Assembly (NCBI GenBank): GCA_946478975.1
Contig: CAMLEO010000060.1
Location: 1-27,787 of the forward strand
Source of the DNA: an uncultured Steroidobacter sp.
Lineage (GTDB): Bacteria > Pseudomonadota > Gammaproteobacteria > Steroidobacterales > Steroidobacteraceae
DNA: 27,787 nt
Direction of reading: 5' to 3'
How positions within the stretch are numbered: position 1 is the first letter of the stretch; each line of letters begins with the position of its first letter. The notes under the pieces were generated by a model. It did no database searches. It had not been told where the DNA came from and saw only the letters and a program-made list of their open reading frames with translations. The position numbers and the translations under genes are program-made. Positions 13,374-22,595 of the stretch are shown here, one piece after another.

Positions 13374-16070
13374 ATGATGGCGTCGATGGATAACAGCAAC
13401 AACATTCACGAACAGGTCACGACAATCGTCGCGCACGCGCGCGGTCTCGAAACGCAAGACCGTGCCGAGTACGTGCGTCGTGCCTGTGGAGCGGATGAAA
13501 CGCTGTTGTCACACGTATTGCTCGCGCTCGGCGATGCAGTCGGCGAAAAGGCGGCGCAGGAACAAAACTTCTGGGATGAAGTCGCGGCCGGCGAGAGCGC
13601 GACCGCCACGCTGCAGGAGTCGCTCGAAGGTCAGCGCCTCGGCGCGTATCGCATCGGACGCAAGCTCGGCTCCGGCGGCATGGGCGATGTCTATCTCGCT
13701 GAACGCGCGGACGATGAGTATCAGCAGCGCGTCGCGATCAAGATCGTGCGCGGCGGCACCTTTTCGCCGCAGATCCAGAGCCGCCTGCGCATGGAGCGGC
13801 AGATCCTCGCGACTCTGCAGCACCCGAATATCGCTCGCCTGCTCGATGGCGGACGCGCGCCGGACGGCACTCCTTACCTGGTGATGGAGTACATCGATGG
13901 CGAACCCATCGACACCTATTGCGATCGGCGCCGACTGTCGCTCGAAGCGCGCCTGCAGTTAGTACGCACGATCTGCGGCGCGGTTCATTACGCGCATCAG
14001 AACCTGATCGTCCATCGCGACCTGAAGCCGAACAATATTCTGATCACGCCCGACGGCGTGCCGAAGCTGCTGGATTTCGGCATCGCCAAGCTGCTGGACT
14101 CGCGTCACTCGACGCACACGCTGGCGGTGACGCACTTCGAGTATCGAGTGATGACGCCGGCGCACGCCAGCCCCGAACAGGTGCGCGGCGACGTGATCAC
14201 GACGGCAAGCGACATCTATGTGTTGGGCGTGCTGCTGTACGAACTGCTGTGCGGGTGCAAGCCGTTTCGCCTGGTCGGCACCAGCCTCACCGACATGGAA
14301 CGCATCATCTGCGAGCAGGAGGCACTGCCGCCGAGCGCGATGGTCGCGAGAGTCAATGATGAAACACCCGAGCAGCTGGCCGGCATTGCCTCGCATCGCT
14401 CCACGACATCAGCGCGCTTGCGCAAGGACCTGCGCGGCGATCTCGACAACATCATCGGCATGGCCATGCGCAAGGATCCGGAGCGTCGCTACGCATCGGC
14501 CGAACAGCTGGCCGCCGATTTGGAACATCATCTGAACGGCGAGCCGGTCCTGGCCACCAGCGACACCTGGCTGTATCGGACTCGCAAGTTTGTTAACAGA
14601 CATACGGTCGCGGTCGGCGCAGCGGCGCTCGCTGTTGTCACACTCGCAGGCTTCTCGGCCGTCACATACATTCAGGCGAAACGTATCGCCGAGGAACGCG
14701 ACGTCGCGACTGCTGAGCGCACACGCGCCGAGCAGATCTCTTCGTTCCTGGTCGAGCTGTTCGAACTGTCGGACCCCTCGCGGAGTCGCGGCAATCAAGT
14801 CACTGCGCGCGAGATTCTCGATATCGGTGCACGGCGCATTCGACTCGGGCTCAACGAACAGCCGGAAACGCGCGCGACGTTGTTAGGAACGATCGGCCGC
14901 GTGTACGGCAGCATGGGGCTGTACGAAAATTCGGTCGAGTTGTTACAGGATGCTCTGCAATCGCAGCTGCGCATCCATGGCCCGCGCCATCCTGAAGTCG
15001 CGCTCGCCCAAGCAAACCTCGGCAGCGCGCTCTGCGATCGCGGCCAGCTCGATGCGTGTGCCGAGCATCTGAATGCGGCGCTGACGATGCAAAAGGAACT
15101 GCTCGGTTCCGATGCCGTCGACATCGCACCGACCTTGCTTGCACACGCCCGACTCGCCCAACTGCGCGGCTCACTCGACGTCGCGGAACGTTATTTCCAG
15201 GATAGTCTCGATATCTATCGTCGTCACAATCAGGAGCGCACGACGGCCGCGGCTTCGGTGATGAGCGAGCTCGCCGGGCTGTACAGTTATCGCAACGACT
15301 ACGAACGCGCAGCGACGTTGTATCGCACGGCGCTCGACATCGATCGCCAGGCGTTGGGCAACGATCATCCGAACGTCGGCATGCACATTCAGAATCTCGC
15401 GGTCACGCTGCAGGAGCAAGGCAAGCTCGACCAGGCCGCGCCGCTATTCACCGAGTCGCTGCAGATCCTCGACAAAGTGCTGGGCGAAACCCACCCGCTC
15501 GCGCTGGATGCGAAGGCCAACTACGGTCGGTTCTTGCATCGGCGAGGCGATCTGGTGAAAGCGGAGCAGGTGCTGGCGCGCGTGGTGGAGTTGGATCGGC
15601 AGGCGCGTGGCAACCAGCATCCGTTCGTCGGTCACGACCTGGTGAACTTGGGACTGCTGCGCGTCGATGCCGGCAATCCCGCGGATGCCCAACAGGACTT
15701 CCGAGCGGCGCTGGAGATTTATGCCGGCGCTCTGCCGCCTGATCATCCGTTCGTCGCCTCTGCCCTGTCCGGCCTCGGCCGTGCGCAACTAGAACAAGGC
15801 CGCATCAACGACGCCGAACAAACATTGCGCCAGGCTTCGCAAATCGCCGCCAAGTCCCTGGCTGCCGACAGCCCGCAACTCGCGGCGGCCAACGCCTCTC
15901 TCGGCCGCGCGCTGCTCGCTCAGAGCCGCGTCGAAGAAGCCGTTCCGCTACTCCGCCAGAGCGCTCCCATCCTCGCCAAAGCCTACGGTGAAGACGCCTC
16001 GATCACGAAGCGAACGCGAGAAGCGCTCGCCACCGTCGAGGCTCGCGTCACCGCTGGTGACGTGCACTAG
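13374..16070 (+). CDS. Serine/threonine protein kinase with C-terminal TPR repeats
   Basis: An 898-residue signalling protein. An N-terminal helical region (1-85) has features of a sigma-like/kinase-linked segment. The kinase domain is at about 92-390: glycine loop LGSGGMGDVYLAE (98-110), K123 in VAIKIV, HRDLKPNN at 214-221 (D216) and DFGIAK at 234-239, with SPEQ at the end of the activation segment. A single transmembrane helix lies near 411-433. The remaining 460 residues are tandem kinesin-light-chain-like TPR repeats (ALxxQxxLxGxxHP pattern), placed on the far side of the membrane if the kinase is cytosolic. Partners and substrates are unknown. Start ATG 13374 is followed by ATG codons at 13377 and 13386; none has a strong ribosome binding site. 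The stop overlaps the convergent ilvA stop. Confidence 0.94.
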   Translation: MMASMDNSNNIHEQVTTIVAHARGLETQDRAEYVRRACGADETLLSHVLLALGDAVGEKAAQEQNFWDEVAAGESATATLQESLEGQRLGAYRIGRKLGSGGMGDVYLAERADDEYQQRVAIKIVRGGTFSPQIQSRLRMERQILATLQHPNIARLLDGGRAPDGTPYLVMEYIDGEPIDTYCDRRRLSLEARLQLVRTICGAVHYAHQNLIVHRDLKPNNILITPDGVPKLLDFGIAKLLDSRHSTHTLAVTHFEYRVMTPAHASPEQVRGDVITTASDIYVLGVLLYELLCGCKPFRLVGTSLTDMERIICEQEALPPSAMVARVNDETPEQLAGIASHRSTTSARLRKDLRGDLDNIIGMAMRKDPERRYASAEQLAADLEHHLNGEPVLATSDTWLYRTRKFVNRHTVAVGAAALAVVTLAGFSAVTYIQAKRIAEERDVATAERTRAEQISSFLVELFELSDPSRSRGNQVTAREILDIGARRIRLGLNEQPETRATLLGTIGRVYGSMGLYENSVELLQDALQSQLRIHGPRHPEVALAQANLGSALCDRGQLDACAEHLNAALTMQKELLGSDAVDIAPTLLAHARLAQLRGSLDVAERYFQDSLDIYRRHNQERTTAAASVMSELAGLYSYRNDYERAATLYRTALDIDRQALGNDHPNVGMHIQNLAVTLQEQGKLDQAAPLFTESLQILDKVLGETHPLALDAKANYGRFLHRRGDLVKAEQVLARVVELDRQARGNQHPFVGHDLVNLGLLRVDAGNPADAQQDFRAALEIYAGALPPDHPFVASALSGLGRAQLEQGRINDAEQTLRQASQIAAKSLAADSPQLAAANASLGRALLAQSRVEEAVPLLRQSAPILAKAYGEDASITKRTREALATVEARVTAGDVH

Positions 16071-17584
16071 CCAAGAAACATCTTGTACGCCGCGTTCTCG
16101 GTTTCTTCCGCGTACACGTATTTGAGCTCGCGCACGTGCAGGTCGAACTCGACGCTCTCGGTCTCGGGAATCTGCACACCGACCAGGACGCGGCCGTAGT
16201 CGGAGCCGTGATTGCGGTAATGGAATAGCGAGATGTTCCAGCGCGTGCCGATGGCGTGCAGGAATTTGAGCAGCGCACCGGGGCGCTCGGGGAACTCAAA
16301 GCGGAACAGGCGCTCGTCATCAAGGCCACGCGCGTGGCCGCCGATCATGTAGCGGACGTGCAGCTTGGCGACTTCGTTGTCGCTCATGTCATGCACGGTG
16401 TAGCCGGAATCCTTGAGCAGCTTGATGACGGATTCCTTTTCCTTGCGCCCTTCGGTCAGCCCGAGGCCGACGAACAGCTGCGCGCTGGCCGAGTCGCTGT
16501 AGCGATAGTTGAATTCAGTGACATTGCGGCGGCCGAGCAATTCGCAGAAGCGCAGGAAGCTGCCCTTGACCTCGGGAATCTCCACCGAGATGACTGCTTC
16601 GCGCTGCCCGCCGATATCGGCACGCTCGGCGACGTGACGCAGCCGATCGAAGTTCACATTCGCACCACTGTTGATGGCGATGAACGTCTTGTCCTTGCAC
16701 TGCTCGCGTTGCACGTAACGTTTGATGCCCGCCACTGCCAGCGCGCCCGACGGCTCGACGATGGTGCGGTTCTCTTCGAAGATGTCCTGCATGGCCGCGC
16801 AGATTTCGTCCGTGCTGACCAGCAGGATTTCATCCACGCACTGACGCACGAGCCGGAATGTTTCCTCGCCCACGCGGCGCACGGCCACGCCGTCGGCAAA
16901 GATGCCGACGCGATCCAACGTCACTCGCTCGCGCGCCCGCACTGATTTAAACATCGCGTCCGCGTCATCCGGCTCGACGCCGATGATCTTGATCTTCGGA
17001 AACAGATATTTCACGTACGTGGCGATACCGGCAATCAAACCGCCGCCGCCGACCGGCACGAAGATCGCGTCGATCTTTTCGCCGGCGCACTGACGCAGGA
17101 TTTCCATGCCGATCGTGCCCTGGCCGGCGATGACATCCGGATCGTCGAATGGATGAATGAACACCAGCTGCCGATCAGCCATGAGCTGCAGCGCGTGCTC
17201 ATAAGCATGATCGTAATCGTCGCCATGAAGCACGACTTCGGCGCCGTGATCGATCACCGCCTGCACCTTGATCTGCGGCGTCGTCAGCGGCATTACGATG
17301 GTGGCCGGAATACCGCGACGCTTGGCGGCGAGCGCGACGCCTTGTGCGTGATTTCCGGCAGAGGCGCAGATTACGCCGCGCTTGGCAGCCGTCTCGGACA
17401 GATGCGCAATCTTGTTGTACGCGCCACGAATCTTGAACGAGAACACCGGCTGCAAATCCTCCCGCTTGAAGAGGATGTTGTTGACCAGGCGTCGGCCGAG
17501 GCGCGGCGCGGGGTCCAGGGGTGTGGCGACGGCGACGTCGTAGACGCGCGCCTTGAGTATGCGTTCTAGATAGTCGTGGGACAT
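16067..17584 (-). CDS. ilvA: Threonine ammonia-lyase, biosynthetic (two ACT-like domains)
   Basis: A 505-residue PLP enzyme converting L-threonine to 2-oxobutanoate and ammonia, the first committed step of isoleucine synthesis. The catalytic part (1-320) has the PLP lysine K51 in FSFKIRGAYNK, the SAGNHAQG loop (75-82), the phosphate-binding GGGGL (179-183) and S306 in NSGAN. The C-terminus (about 330-505) carries two ACT-like regulatory domains, the arrangement of the isoleucine-inhibited E. coli-type enzyme. Length matches that long form rather than the shorter one-ACT forms common in many Alphaproteobacteria, a mild hint at the host lineage. It is transcribed alone, convergent with the kinase-TPR gene and divergent from the aminotransferase-fold gene. 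Confidence 0.97.
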   Translation of the reverse strand: MSHDYLERILKARVYDVAVATPLDPAPRLGRRLVNNILFKREDLQPVFSFKIRGAYNKIAHLSETAAKRGVICASAGNHAQGVALAAKRRGIPATIVMPLTTPQIKVQAVIDHGAEVVLHGDDYDHAYEHALQLMADRQLVFIHPFDDPDVIAGQGTIGMEILRQCAGEKIDAIFVPVGGGGLIAGIATYVKYLFPKIKIIGVEPDDADAMFKSVRARERVTLDRVGIFADGVAVRRVGEETFRLVRQCVDEILLVSTDEICAAMQDIFEENRTIVEPSGALAVAGIKRYVQREQCKDKTFIAINSGANVNFDRLRHVAERADIGGQREAVISVEIPEVKGSFLRFCELLGRRNVTEFNYRYSDSASAQLFVGLGLTEGRKEKESVIKLLKDSGYTVHDMSDNEVAKLHVRYMIGGHARGLDDERLFRFEFPERPGALLKFLHAIGTRWNISLFHYRNHGSDYGRVLVGVQIPETESVEFDLHVRELKYVYAEETENAAYKMFLG

Positions 17585-17627
17585 GGTAGCGGGTGGGCGT
17601 TGGTGCTCAATACGGTAGCATGAGACA

Positions 17628-17669
17628 GGTCATATCCGCCTATTCCTGCGATAATGGCGGGATATGACC
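17628..17669 (+). promoter_or_regulatory. Dyad covering the start codon of the class V aminotransferase-fold gene
   Basis: GGTCATATCCGCC (17628-17640) is complementary, with one bulged base, to GGCGGGATATGACC (17656-17669), which includes the ATG at 17664. If transcribed, the hairpin would bury the start codon and the only candidate ribosome-binding bases. Otherwise it may be a repressor operator. Confidence 0.45.
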
Positions 17670-19001
17670 AACGATTCTCCCACCTATTCGCGTGGCCGCC
17701 TGACCCGGCGCAGCCTGCTCGCATCCAGCGTGGTGACCTCCATGGCGGCCGGCGTGCTCGGCGCCGGCGAAGCGGCGGCTCAGCCGCTGACCACCATGCC
17801 CTCGACCAGCAAGGAGCTGTGGCAGTGGTTTCGCACTCAACCGGTGCTGGACCTGCAACGAATCTATCTCGATGTCGCCGGTGCCGGCCCGACCCTGCGG
17901 GCCGCGATGGCTGCTGAATATCGAATCCGCGACTCGCAAAGCCTGAACGTTGCGGGCATGACGGATGAACAATGGGCCAGCGAGAGCACTCGCATGGCCA
18001 TCTCGTTCGCAAATTTCGTCAGTTGCGATCCGGATGAAATCCTGTTCACGCGAGGCACCGGCGAAGCACTCGCCAGCGTTGCGCACGGGCTGGATCTGAA
18101 TGCCGGCGATGAAGTACTCACAACCAATCGTGAACATCCCGCCTCGCTGAGTCCGTGGCTGGTGCTGGCCCGACGCCGCGGCATCGTGGTGAAGCAGATC
18201 GATCTTCCGGCGCCGCTGAACAGTCCGCAGCAGGCGCTCGAATTGTTTTCCGGCGCCGTCACCGAACGCACCAAGGTGCTGGCCTTCTCGCACGTTCAAT
18301 ATGCGGACGGCACGGTATTGCCGATCGCAGAGCTGTGTCAGTTCGCACGCCAGCGCAATCTCATCAGCGTCGTCGATGGCGCGCAGGCGATGGGCATGCT
18401 GGATTTTCGCTTGCGCGATCTCGGCTGCGATTTCTACGGCACGTCGTTTCACAAGTGGCTCGGCGGCAGCAACGGCACCGGCATGCTGTATGTCCGTCGC
18501 GAAATGCTCGATCGCGTGTGGCCGACGCAGCCGCGCGGCATCGATGCATCGCCGCCGGTCATCACGCCGACGCAATCGTACGGCCACATGGGCGTGCCCG
18601 CGGCCCTGCATAAATTAGGAAACATTGTGCCGCTGACGTGGGCACCGCTGCGTGGCGCTGAAGTCGCGCTGGAGTTTCAACAACAGGTGATGCGCAGCCG
18701 GATCGAAGCTCGAATTCGCGAGCTCGCAATTTATGCGCGACTGCGTTTGCAACAGCTGCCAGGTGTGGACCTGCTGACGCCGAACGGGCCGGGATTGTGG
18801 GGCGGCATTCTGGCGTTTCACGTGCCCGGCCGCACTGCCGCCGATATCACAATGGGGCTGGTGAAAGGTCATCGCGTGTTCGCGCGTGAGATGCAGTGGC
18901 CGAACAAGAGCGAAGGCGCGGTCCGCATTTCAGTGCATGCGTTCAACACCCACGACGAGGTGGACAGAATGTTTCAAGGCTTGCAGCAGGTGCTGCGATA
19001 G
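17664..19001 (+). CDS. Tat-exported class V aminotransferase-fold PLP enzyme
   Basis: A 445-residue protein. The N-terminus carries a twin-arginine signal (LTRRSLLA, R15-R16, hydrophobic stretch to a likely AAAQ cleavage near 40), implying export of the folded, cofactor-loaded enzyme. The mature part is a class V aminotransferase/cysteine-desulfurase-fold domain. Visible residues include GTGEA (131-135), H210 in AFSHVQYADG, D238 in VVDGAQ, and the Schiff-base lysine K264 in GTSFHKWLGG. Overall it resembles isopenicillin-N-epimerase-like proteins, but the actual substrate is unknown. No ribosome binding site is obvious; the ATG sits inside a strong dyad. It is followed with a one-base overlap by a membrane protein gene. 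Confidence 0.92.
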   Translation: MTNDSPTYSRGRLTRRSLLASSVVTSMAAGVLGAGEAAAQPLTTMPSTSKELWQWFRTQPVLDLQRIYLDVAGAGPTLRAAMAAEYRIRDSQSLNVAGMTDEQWASESTRMAISFANFVSCDPDEILFTRGTGEALASVAHGLDLNAGDEVLTTNREHPASLSPWLVLARRRGIVVKQIDLPAPLNSPQQALELFSGAVTERTKVLAFSHVQYADGTVLPIAELCQFARQRNLISVVDGAQAMGMLDFRLRDLGCDFYGTSFHKWLGGSNGTGMLYVRREMLDRVWPTQPRGIDASPPVITPTQSYGHMGVPAALHKLGNIVPLTWAPLRGAEVALEFQQQVMRSRIEARIRELAIYARLRLQQLPGVDLLTPNGPGLWGGILAFHVPGRTAADITMGLVKGHRVFAREMQWPNKSEGAVRISVHAFNTHDEVDRMFQGLQQVLR

Positions 19002-19411
19002 TGGAACTGACTTATCTGCTGCTGATGGGCGCGCTGAGCGGCTTGGTCGCCGTGCTCGCGCACTCCATCCTTTATTCCGTGTTCGAGTTGATCCGATCGC
19101 GCGGTACCGCGGCCGGCACGTTACAACTCACCGATGCCCTGCTGCATCTCATCAGCGGCGCCGGACTCGGCTTGTTGTTCTGGCTCAGCTGGGGATTGGC
19201 GGGGCTGGTCGAAGTCCCGTGGTGGGTGCGAGGCGTGACGTTCGCGGCGCTGTGCTGGCTGCCGATTTCGCTGCCGGCAGTGGTGAACGCGGGGCTGAGC
19301 GCGCAGCGAGCGCTGTCGACCACGACGCTCGCCGCGATGGCGACTCGCTGGGCGATGACCTGCCTGATTGCAGGTCTCACCTGTTCCTGGAGTTGGGAGA
19401 AGTCGGTCTGA
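19001..19411 (+). CDS. Small integral membrane protein, unknown
   Basis: A 136-residue protein with about four hydrophobic helices (for example YLLLMGALSGLVAVLAHSIL and LLHLISGAGLGLLFWLSW). No family is recognised. The start is taken as GTG 19001, overlapping the stop of the previous gene by one base (TAGTG), which fits translational coupling. The frame continues upstream into that gene to an ATG at 18896, but that extension is charged and lies over well-supported coding sequence. Its stop codon directly abuts the stop of the convergent hydrolase homologue. Confidence 0.7.
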   Translation: MELTYLLLMGALSGLVAVLAHSILYSVFELIRSRGTAAGTLQLTDALLHLISGAGLGLLFWLSWGLAGLVEVPWWVRGVTFAALCWLPISLPAVVNAGLSAQRALSTTTLAAMATRWAMTCLIAGLTCSWSWEKSV

Positions 19412-20290
19412 CTAGCGGTCGAAGAACTCGCGCGCCACCGACGTGAAGCGCTGAGGAGCGGCGCTCAGGAAGCCCTGACCAAAGTCCGGCAGATCGAGCA
19501 TCGAGCCGTTGGACAGCGACGCACGGGCGCGGCCCGAGTGCTCCCAGAACTCGTCCTTCAGGCGCAGCACCAGGGTCTGCTGCTTCACCAACGGCAGGCG
19601 TTCAGCGGCCGGATACTCGACTGTTGAGACAAACGATTTCGCGCCAGTGGCGCCCGCACGCAGGCGATCGCCGAGCTCTTCGGCCAACGCGGCGATCGGC
19701 GCGCCCGGGCCGCGACGCTCCAGCAGGCGACGCCACTCTTCGGGCACATCGCTGCCGTCTTCTTTCGCGCCCGGAGACGGTACATTCTGCAAGAGCGCAG
19801 CTCGATCCTGCGCCGAGTACGAGGGCACGCCCCACATCATCACGCGACGAATCAGCTGCGGACGAGCGATCGCAATTTCCGCCGCAACCAGCGCGCCGAG
19901 CTGATAGCCCGCGAGATCGACACTGCGCAGGCGCAGGCCTTCGATAAAATCGACGATGGCGCCGGCGAAATCGGCGACGGTGACTTTGCTGGGCACGCCG
20001 TCCGAACTGCCGTGGCCCGGCAGGTCGGGCGCATAGACGCTGCGGTCATGACCCAGCTCGCGCAGAATGGGTGCGAACAATCGGCCGGAACCGCCACTGT
20101 GATGGAGACAGATAACCGGTGTACGCTCGTCGAAACCGCCGCCGGAAGGATAGGCCGTCGACAGGTGAATCTGACCGAAGCGGCTTTCCGCGTACGAGCG
20201 ACGGACGTGCACGACCGCGGGTTGCGGTAAGGGCAGACGGTTACGATATTTGGCTTGAATCACTCGAAGTCCCCTTTTCTGGCGCTCCAT
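19412..20290 (-). CDS. Alpha/beta hydrolase homologue lacking the nucleophilic Ser
   Basis: A 292-residue alpha/beta-hydrolase-fold protein. The oxyanion-hole region VICLHHSGGSG is at 59-69 and APDLPGHGSSDG at 87-98 is typical of the fold. The nucleophile elbow, however, reads AGYQLGA (Gln130) where active enzymes have G-x-S-x-G. The C-terminal region also lacks an obvious D...H pair in the usual spacing. It may be a non-catalytic binding protein or use different chemistry. The start may be ATG 20290 (GGAGG ten bases upstream) or GTG 20263 (AGGGG seven bases upstream); neither affects the core. It is divergent from the S9 peptidase gene across 187 bp in which I see no clear regulatory motif. 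Confidence 0.85.
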   Translation of the reverse strand: MERQKRGLRVIQAKYRNRLPLPQPAVVHVRRSYAESRFGQIHLSTAYPSGGGFDERTPVICLHHSGGSGRLFAPILRELGHDRSVYAPDLPGHGSSDGVPSKVTVADFAGAIVDFIEGLRLRSVDLAGYQLGALVAAEIAIARPQLIRRVMMWGVPSYSAQDRAALLQNVPSPGAKEDGSDVPEEWRRLLERRGPGAPIAALAEELGDRLRAGATGAKSFVSTVEYPAAERLPLVKQQTLVLRLKDEFWEHSGRARASLSNGSMLDLPDFGQGFLSAAPQRFTSVAREFFDR

Positions 20291-20477
20291 GCGATCGACG
20301 CCTCCATGCGCGTTGCTCTAAGCCGACGCGCGGCTGCTATTCGATAGAGGCGGCGCGCTCGATAAACAGTAGTGAGTGTACGTAGCGAAGCCTGCGAAGA
20401 TATGGATGCACTTCTCAGCTTGCACAGCACACTCGTGCCGCCTGGATAAACTGACGAGACCAAATCGAGGTACGACG

Positions 20478-22595
20478 ATGATCCGCACGCCGCTGAACCG
20501 CATGCGTTGTCATAAGCAAAATCCGCACAGCGCGATCGCGCTGCTCGCTGGCATCGTACTCGCGACTGCAGCGCACGCGGAACCCTATACCGCCGCCGCG
20601 ATGTGGCAAATGCAGCGGCTCGGCGATCCGGACATTTCTCCGGATGGGCGCCTCGCCGTCGTGCCGGTCACGCGCTTCGACGTCGAAAAAAACAAAGGCG
20701 AAACTGATTTGTGGCTGGTGCCGACCAAGCCCGGCAAAGCGCGGCAGCTGACCACGAGCGCCAGCACCGCATCGACGCCGGTGTGGAGCCCGGACGGCGA
20801 GATGATCGCGTTCGTCGCCAAGCGGGGTGAAGATAAACAGCAGCAACTTTATGTCATTGCGGTCGGCGGCGGCGAAGCTCGCCGCGTCACCAATGTTCCC
20901 ACCGGCGTGATTGCGCCGAAGTGGTTTCCGGATTCCAAGCGGCTCGCGTTCCTGTCGCAAGTGTGGCCGGAGCTGAACAGCTGGGCCGACATGGAAAAGC
21001 GCATGAATGAGCGCAGCGAAGCGAAGATGACCGCGCGGGTCTGGGACAAGGCGCCGATCACACACTGGGATCATTTTCTCGACGATCGCAAGACTCACAT
21101 TTATTCCATCAGCATCGACGGCGGCGATCCGCAGCCGATCACGCTGGCTTCCGGTGTGTCGCTCGATGCCGGCGAGCCGGATGTCAGTTCATATGACGTA
21201 TCGCCCGACGGCACCGAAGTCGCGTTCGCGGCCGACGTCGATAAAACCGGCGTCGACAGCAACTTCGACATATTCACACTGCCGGTCGAAGGCGGCTCGC
21301 CGCAGAACCTGGCCGATCTCACCAAGGACAATCCCGCCGACGATGTCGCGCCGGTGTACAGCCCGGACGGCAAGCTGCTCGCCTTCCGTCAGCAGCGGAT
21401 CAAAGGTTTCTACGCCGACCGCTCGCGCCTGATGTTGTTCGAGCGTCGCGCCGCCAGGCTGCGCAATCTCACCGAAGATTGGGACCGCTCCGCCGAAGGC
21501 CTGGTGTGGTCGCCGGATTCGAGTTCGCTGTTCGGCTCCATCGACGACGCCGGCACACGCCGCATCTATCGATTCGAAATCAACGGCGACACGCCGAAGC
21601 CGGTGACGCGTGAACACAGCTTCGGCTCGCTCGCGGTTGCGGGCTCGGGTCCGGTGATCGTCGGCCTGCGACAAAGCTTCACCGAGCCGCCGACCCTGGT
21701 GAGCATCATTGCCCGCACCGGCGCCGCGACGAAACTGTCGGACTTCAACGACGCCGTGCTTTCGCGACTCGCGCCCGGCAAGGTCCAGAGCGTTACTTAT
21801 AAAGGTGCCAACAACGAAGACGTGCAGATGTGGGTAGTGTATCCGCCGAACTTCACGCCGGATCGCAAGTGGCCGTTGTATCTGGTGCTTCACGGCGGCC
21901 CGCACAACGCGATGACCGACGGTTATCAATGGCGCTGGAACGCACAGATCTTCGCGAGCTGGGGTTACGTCACGGCCTGGCACAACTTCCATGGCTCGAG
22001 CGGCTTCGGCCAGGCGTGGACCGATTCCATCACCAAGGAATGGATGGCGATGCCGTACGAGGACACCATCAAGGCCGCCGACTGGTTCCACGCTCAACCT
22101 TGGATCGATGGCGAACGCATGGCCGCCGGCGGCGGCAGCTTCGGCGGATATCTCGCCGCCTCGCTGCTGGGCAAGCCGCATCCATTCAAAACATTGGTGG
22201 CGCACGCAGCGGTGTACGATTCATACACTCAATACGGCAGCGACTACGGCGCCGAAAAAAAACGTTTCGGTGAGTTCTGGGAAGACGTCGAACGTTTCGC
22301 GCGCAACTCGCCGCATACGTTCGCTGCCAACTTCAACACACCGACACTGGTGATTCACGGTCAGCTGGATCAGCGCGTGCCGGTGAACCACGGCATCGAA
22401 CTGTTCAACGCGCTTCAAAATCGCGGCGTGCCCAGCAAGCTCGTGTACTTCCCCGATGAGAATCACTGGGTGCAGAAGCCGCAGAACTCGTTGTTCTGGT
22501 ACGAGACCAATCGTCAGTGGCTGGAGAAATATGTACGCCCCGGCCCGGGCGAACCGAGCGGTGTAGCTCCCACGGAAAACAAGGTCTCGCCATGA
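20478..22595 (+). CDS. S9 family peptidase (prolyl oligopeptidase family), secreted
   Basis: A 705-residue serine peptidase of the S9 (acylaminoacyl-peptidase/DPP-like) family. A signal peptide ends near AAHA (34). A beta-propeller domain (about 40-420) contains repeated WSPDG / YSPDG / VSPDG blade motifs. The C-terminal alpha/beta-hydrolase domain has the catalytic triad S554 (GGGSFGGYLAA), D631 (HGQLDQRVP) and H663 (DENHWV). It probably cleaves oligopeptides in the periplasm. ATG 20478 is chosen because GAGG lies seven bases upstream and it begins the signal peptide; the frame is open to 20376. The stop overlaps the next start by four bases (ATGA), so the two genes are translationally coupled. 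Confidence 0.95.
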   Translation: MIRTPLNRMRCHKQNPHSAIALLAGIVLATAAHAEPYTAAAMWQMQRLGDPDISPDGRLAVVPVTRFDVEKNKGETDLWLVPTKPGKARQLTTSASTASTPVWSPDGEMIAFVAKRGEDKQQQLYVIAVGGGEARRVTNVPTGVIAPKWFPDSKRLAFLSQVWPELNSWADMEKRMNERSEAKMTARVWDKAPITHWDHFLDDRKTHIYSISIDGGDPQPITLASGVSLDAGEPDVSSYDVSPDGTEVAFAADVDKTGVDSNFDIFTLPVEGGSPQNLADLTKDNPADDVAPVYSPDGKLLAFRQQRIKGFYADRSRLMLFERRAARLRNLTEDWDRSAEGLVWSPDSSSLFGSIDDAGTRRIYRFEINGDTPKPVTREHSFGSLAVAGSGPVIVGLRQSFTEPPTLVSIIARTGAATKLSDFNDAVLSRLAPGKVQSVTYKGANNEDVQMWVVYPPNFTPDRKWPLYLVLHGGPHNAMTDGYQWRWNAQIFASWGYVTAWHNFHGSSGFGQAWTDSITKEWMAMPYEDTIKAADWFHAQPWIDGERMAAGGGSFGGYLAASLLGKPHPFKTLVAHAAVYDSYTQYGSDYGAEKKRFGEFWEDVERFARNSPHTFAANFNTPTLVIHGQLDQRVPVNHGIELFNALQNRGVPSKLVYFPDENHWVQKPQNSLFWYETNRQWLEKYVRPGPGEPSGVAPTENKVSP

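Noticed and set aside
18896..19000. Upstream start of the membrane protein at ATG 18896
   Set aside because: It would overlap 106 bases of the aminotransferase-fold gene with a charged, unlikely N-terminus; GTG 19001 gives a clean membrane protein and a TAGTG coupling.
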